Shown here: piece by piece, positions 62,635-64,000 of the stretch
How the letters are laid out: every line of letters begins with the position of its first letter
Numbering within the stretch: position 1 is the stretch's first letter
From: Puia sp963703355
GTDB lineage: Bacteria > Bacteroidota > Bacteroidia > Chitinophagales > Chitinophagaceae
Assembly: GCA_963703355.1 (NCBI GenBank)
Contig: OY969813.1
Coordinates: 1,984,001 to 2,048,000 of the forward strand
Reading direction: 5' to 3'
DNA: 64,000 bases
Made by a program: the position numbers and the translations under genes
Notes under the pieces: generated by a model
Told to the model about the DNA's origin: nothing
Databases searched by the model: none
The model's input: only the letters and a program-made list of their open reading frames with translations

Positions 62635-63488
62635 TGGAATTTTTTTCGGGTCGAGTCTTCCAGCTGTTTTTGTTCTACCAGCTGGGCGTTTTCTATTACA
62701 TACACATATTCAATACTTGAAAAATCGGTAGCCGGTTTAATTCGCAGCGTATAAAAATTGCTACTCTTGTCATCGATAATTTCATCTATTGTTCCCACCA
62801 TCAACAAAGCACCTGAAAACATGGACGATGTTGGACTGGTTACAACAGAATCTCCTTTTTTTACTTTTGCACTTTTAGGGATATCCTTTAGTGTAACGTA
62901 TAGCGGGCTCACACCATCCCATTCCAATGTTCCTCGTTCGCCGCCATTTTTCAGTTTTACGACGACTTTAAATTGACGGTTAAGAAGGGTCCATACCGTC
63001 GCATAATTATCGCTGACATTCATAACCTGCCCCACAATTCCCTGCGGGCCGGCAACACCCATATTTGGTCTAACTCCCTGCAATAAACCCCGATGAATGG
63101 TGAGAAAGTTAATTTGTGTATTGATGGTGCTTCCAACTACTTTTGCGCCCATCCAGACATACTTTCTTATTTCACGAAGAGAATCTGTTTGCAGGGTATC
63201 GTTTACCGTTTTCCCCGGACCACCAGCGCCTTCAAAATTCTCTTTGACCATTTGATTCAAGCGCAGATTTTCGGCAGCAAGCTGTTCATTGATTTGCTTA
63301 AGACGAAAATAAGACTCGACCTTATTAAATCGCTGATTAATGCTGCCCGTAAATTCGCCTGCAACATTCATAAAGGCTGCTTCATGATATTTATTGTACC
63401 TGAAAAGAAAACTGAGAGAAATTACCTGTAACAGCAGGAAGAATAGAAAATTCGAATACTTTCTGATGAAGAGAAAAACATTACGCAC
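62631..63488 (-). CDS. mreC: Rod shape-determining protein MreC
   Basis: 285 aa. One membrane helix (about 12-30), a coiled coil (about 55-85) and a beta-domain with AKVVGSTINTQINFLTIHRG and GPQGIVGQVMNVSDNYATVWTLL, typical of MreC. It links MreB inside to PBP2 outside. 106 bp separate it from mreB; the gap holds a few CCCATACTT words. Confidence 0.93.
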   Translation of the reverse strand: MRNVFLFIRKYSNFLFFLLLQVISLSFLFRYNKYHEAAFMNVAGEFTGSINQRFNKVESYFRLKQINEQLAAENLRLNQMVKENFEGAGGPGKTVNDTLQTDSLREIRKYVWMGAKVVGSTINTQINFLTIHRGLLQGVRPNMGVAGPQGIVGQVMNVSDNYATVWTLLNRQFKVVVKLKNGGERGTLEWDGVSPLYVTLKDIPKSAKVKKGDSVVTSPTSSMFSGALLMVGTIDEIIDDKSSNFYTLRIKPATDFSSIEYVYVIENAQLVEQKQLEDSTRKKFQ

Positions 63489-63594
63489 GTGGAGTTTATA
63501 ATTTTAAATTTGCTTCATCTGAGTGAGAAAAAATAATGCACAATCCCAAAAGGTTACCCATACTTTCATTCTCCCATACTCCCATACTTTGGTC

Positions 63595-64000
63595 CTATCG
63601 CATCACAAACGGATATCTGTCATAATTCTTTAAAGAAATACCTGTTCCTCTTACAACGCTTTTTAACGGGTCGTCGGCAATATGAACAGGAAGTTTAATC
63701 TTTTGGCTTAACCTTTTGTCAAGACCCCTGAGCAGGGCGCCGCCACCGGTCAGGTATAATCCCCGACGATAAATATCTCCGGCTAATTCAGGCGGAGTAG
63801 TTTCCAATGCTTTCAGAATGGCTTCTTCAATTTTGAATATGCTTTTGTCAAGTGCTTCGGCAATTTCCTGGTAGCTTACCAGGATCTGTTTGGGAATACC
63901 TGTAACGAGGTCGCGTCCATTTACGGGAATATCATCGGGTGGGTTATCCAAATCTTTAAGAGCAGCTCCGATCTGGATCTTTATTTGCTCTGCCGTTCGT
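63595..64000 (-). CDS. mreB: Rod shape-determining protein MreB, C-terminal part (gene cut by window end)
   Basis: The frame is open to the last base. The sequence begins RTAEQIKIQIGAALKDLDNPPDD and continues through GRDLVTGIPKQI, LTGGGALLRGLD and a C-terminal IADDPLKSVVRGTG, typical of the last 135 residues of actin-like MreB. The frame has TTG at 63949-63951 and no ATG before it, since the true start is outside the window. First gene of the mreB-C-D-mrdA-rodA order. Confidence 0.95.
   Translation of the reverse strand, partial: RTAEQIKIQIGAALKDLDNPPDDIPVNGRDLVTGIPKQILVSYQEIAEALDKSIFKIEEAILKALETTPPELAGDIYRRGLYLTGGGALLRGLDKRLSQKIKLPVHIADDPLKSVVRGTGISLKNYDRYPFVMR

Overview
The window is a chromosomal segment of a Bacteroidota bacterium, most likely from the Chitinophagales/Sphingobacteriales side of the phylum. 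This is inferred from type IX secretion and gliding genes (PorP/SprF family, porV, gldJ, a cargo-like sorting domain), a TonB-dependent receptor, bacillithiol synthesis (bshA), Bacteroidota-only families (DUF4292, DUF5690) and several promoters that match the phylum's -33 TTG / -7 TAnnTTTG consensus with a 19-20 nt spacer. No rRNA, tRNA, CRISPR array, prophage or insertion sequence was seen. Coding density is high and both strands are used in short blocks.

Layout. 1-1371: end of a LytS-type kinase and its LytTR regulator. 1632-9911: housekeeping genes (anmK, upp, a 3-methyladenine glycosylase, an RsmI-like methylase, an M28 peptidase, bshA) and a PorP/SprF protein. 9922-14309 (minus): probable operon porV-ispF-dut-DUF4292-EnvC-like. 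14751-17713: gldJ and murF. 17722-25117: cytochrome c, DUF3108 and flippase-like genes, then ruvC, HIT, greA, a 2-hydroxyacid dehydrogenase, rsmA and pdxA. 25353-30425: a secreted sorting-domain protein, an operon of TonB receptor, TPR-like protein and winged-helix regulator behind a promoter carrying a perfect inverted repeat, and an orphan secreted protein. 30723-35005: F-type ATP synthase operon atpB-E-F-H-A without atpG. 35252-39368: an ABC exporter and a 739-aa secreted protein with a possible caspase-fold His/Cys pair.

39624-51267 reads as a phosphorus-acquisition region: a PhoB/PhoR-type two-component system, a phosphocholine-specific phospholipase C, a TIGR03364-type FAD oxidoreductase, an operon of an alkaline-phosphatase-superfamily enzyme, a PhnZ-like HD oxygenase and a DUF5690 permease, an LpxH-like metallophosphoesterase, a DUF47/PhoU-like protein and a PiT phosphate transporter. 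A perfect 18-bp palindrome lies between the phospholipase and the FAD enzyme. This is the best candidate for an undescribed system: phosphonate and phospholipid phosphorus scavenging, with DUF5690 as a possible substrate carrier and no PhnY*-type hydroxylase beside the PhnZ-like enzyme.

51463-57466: sugar-nucleotide genes (rfbA, galE), a lone C-terminal transketolase half, an ECF sigma / membrane protein / CpxP-like operon and a nucleotide pyrophosphatase-like enzyme. 57644-64000 (minus): an MBL-fold hydrolase and the cell-shape operon mreB-mreC-mreD-mrdA-rodA, with mreB cut by the window edge.

Many intergenic gaps are filled by short tandem words of 7-10 bp, often arranged as two inverted arms that could form long hairpins (for example an 8-bp GAGTATAR word at three separate sites). 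Promoter, operator and attenuator calls are by-eye motif matches.
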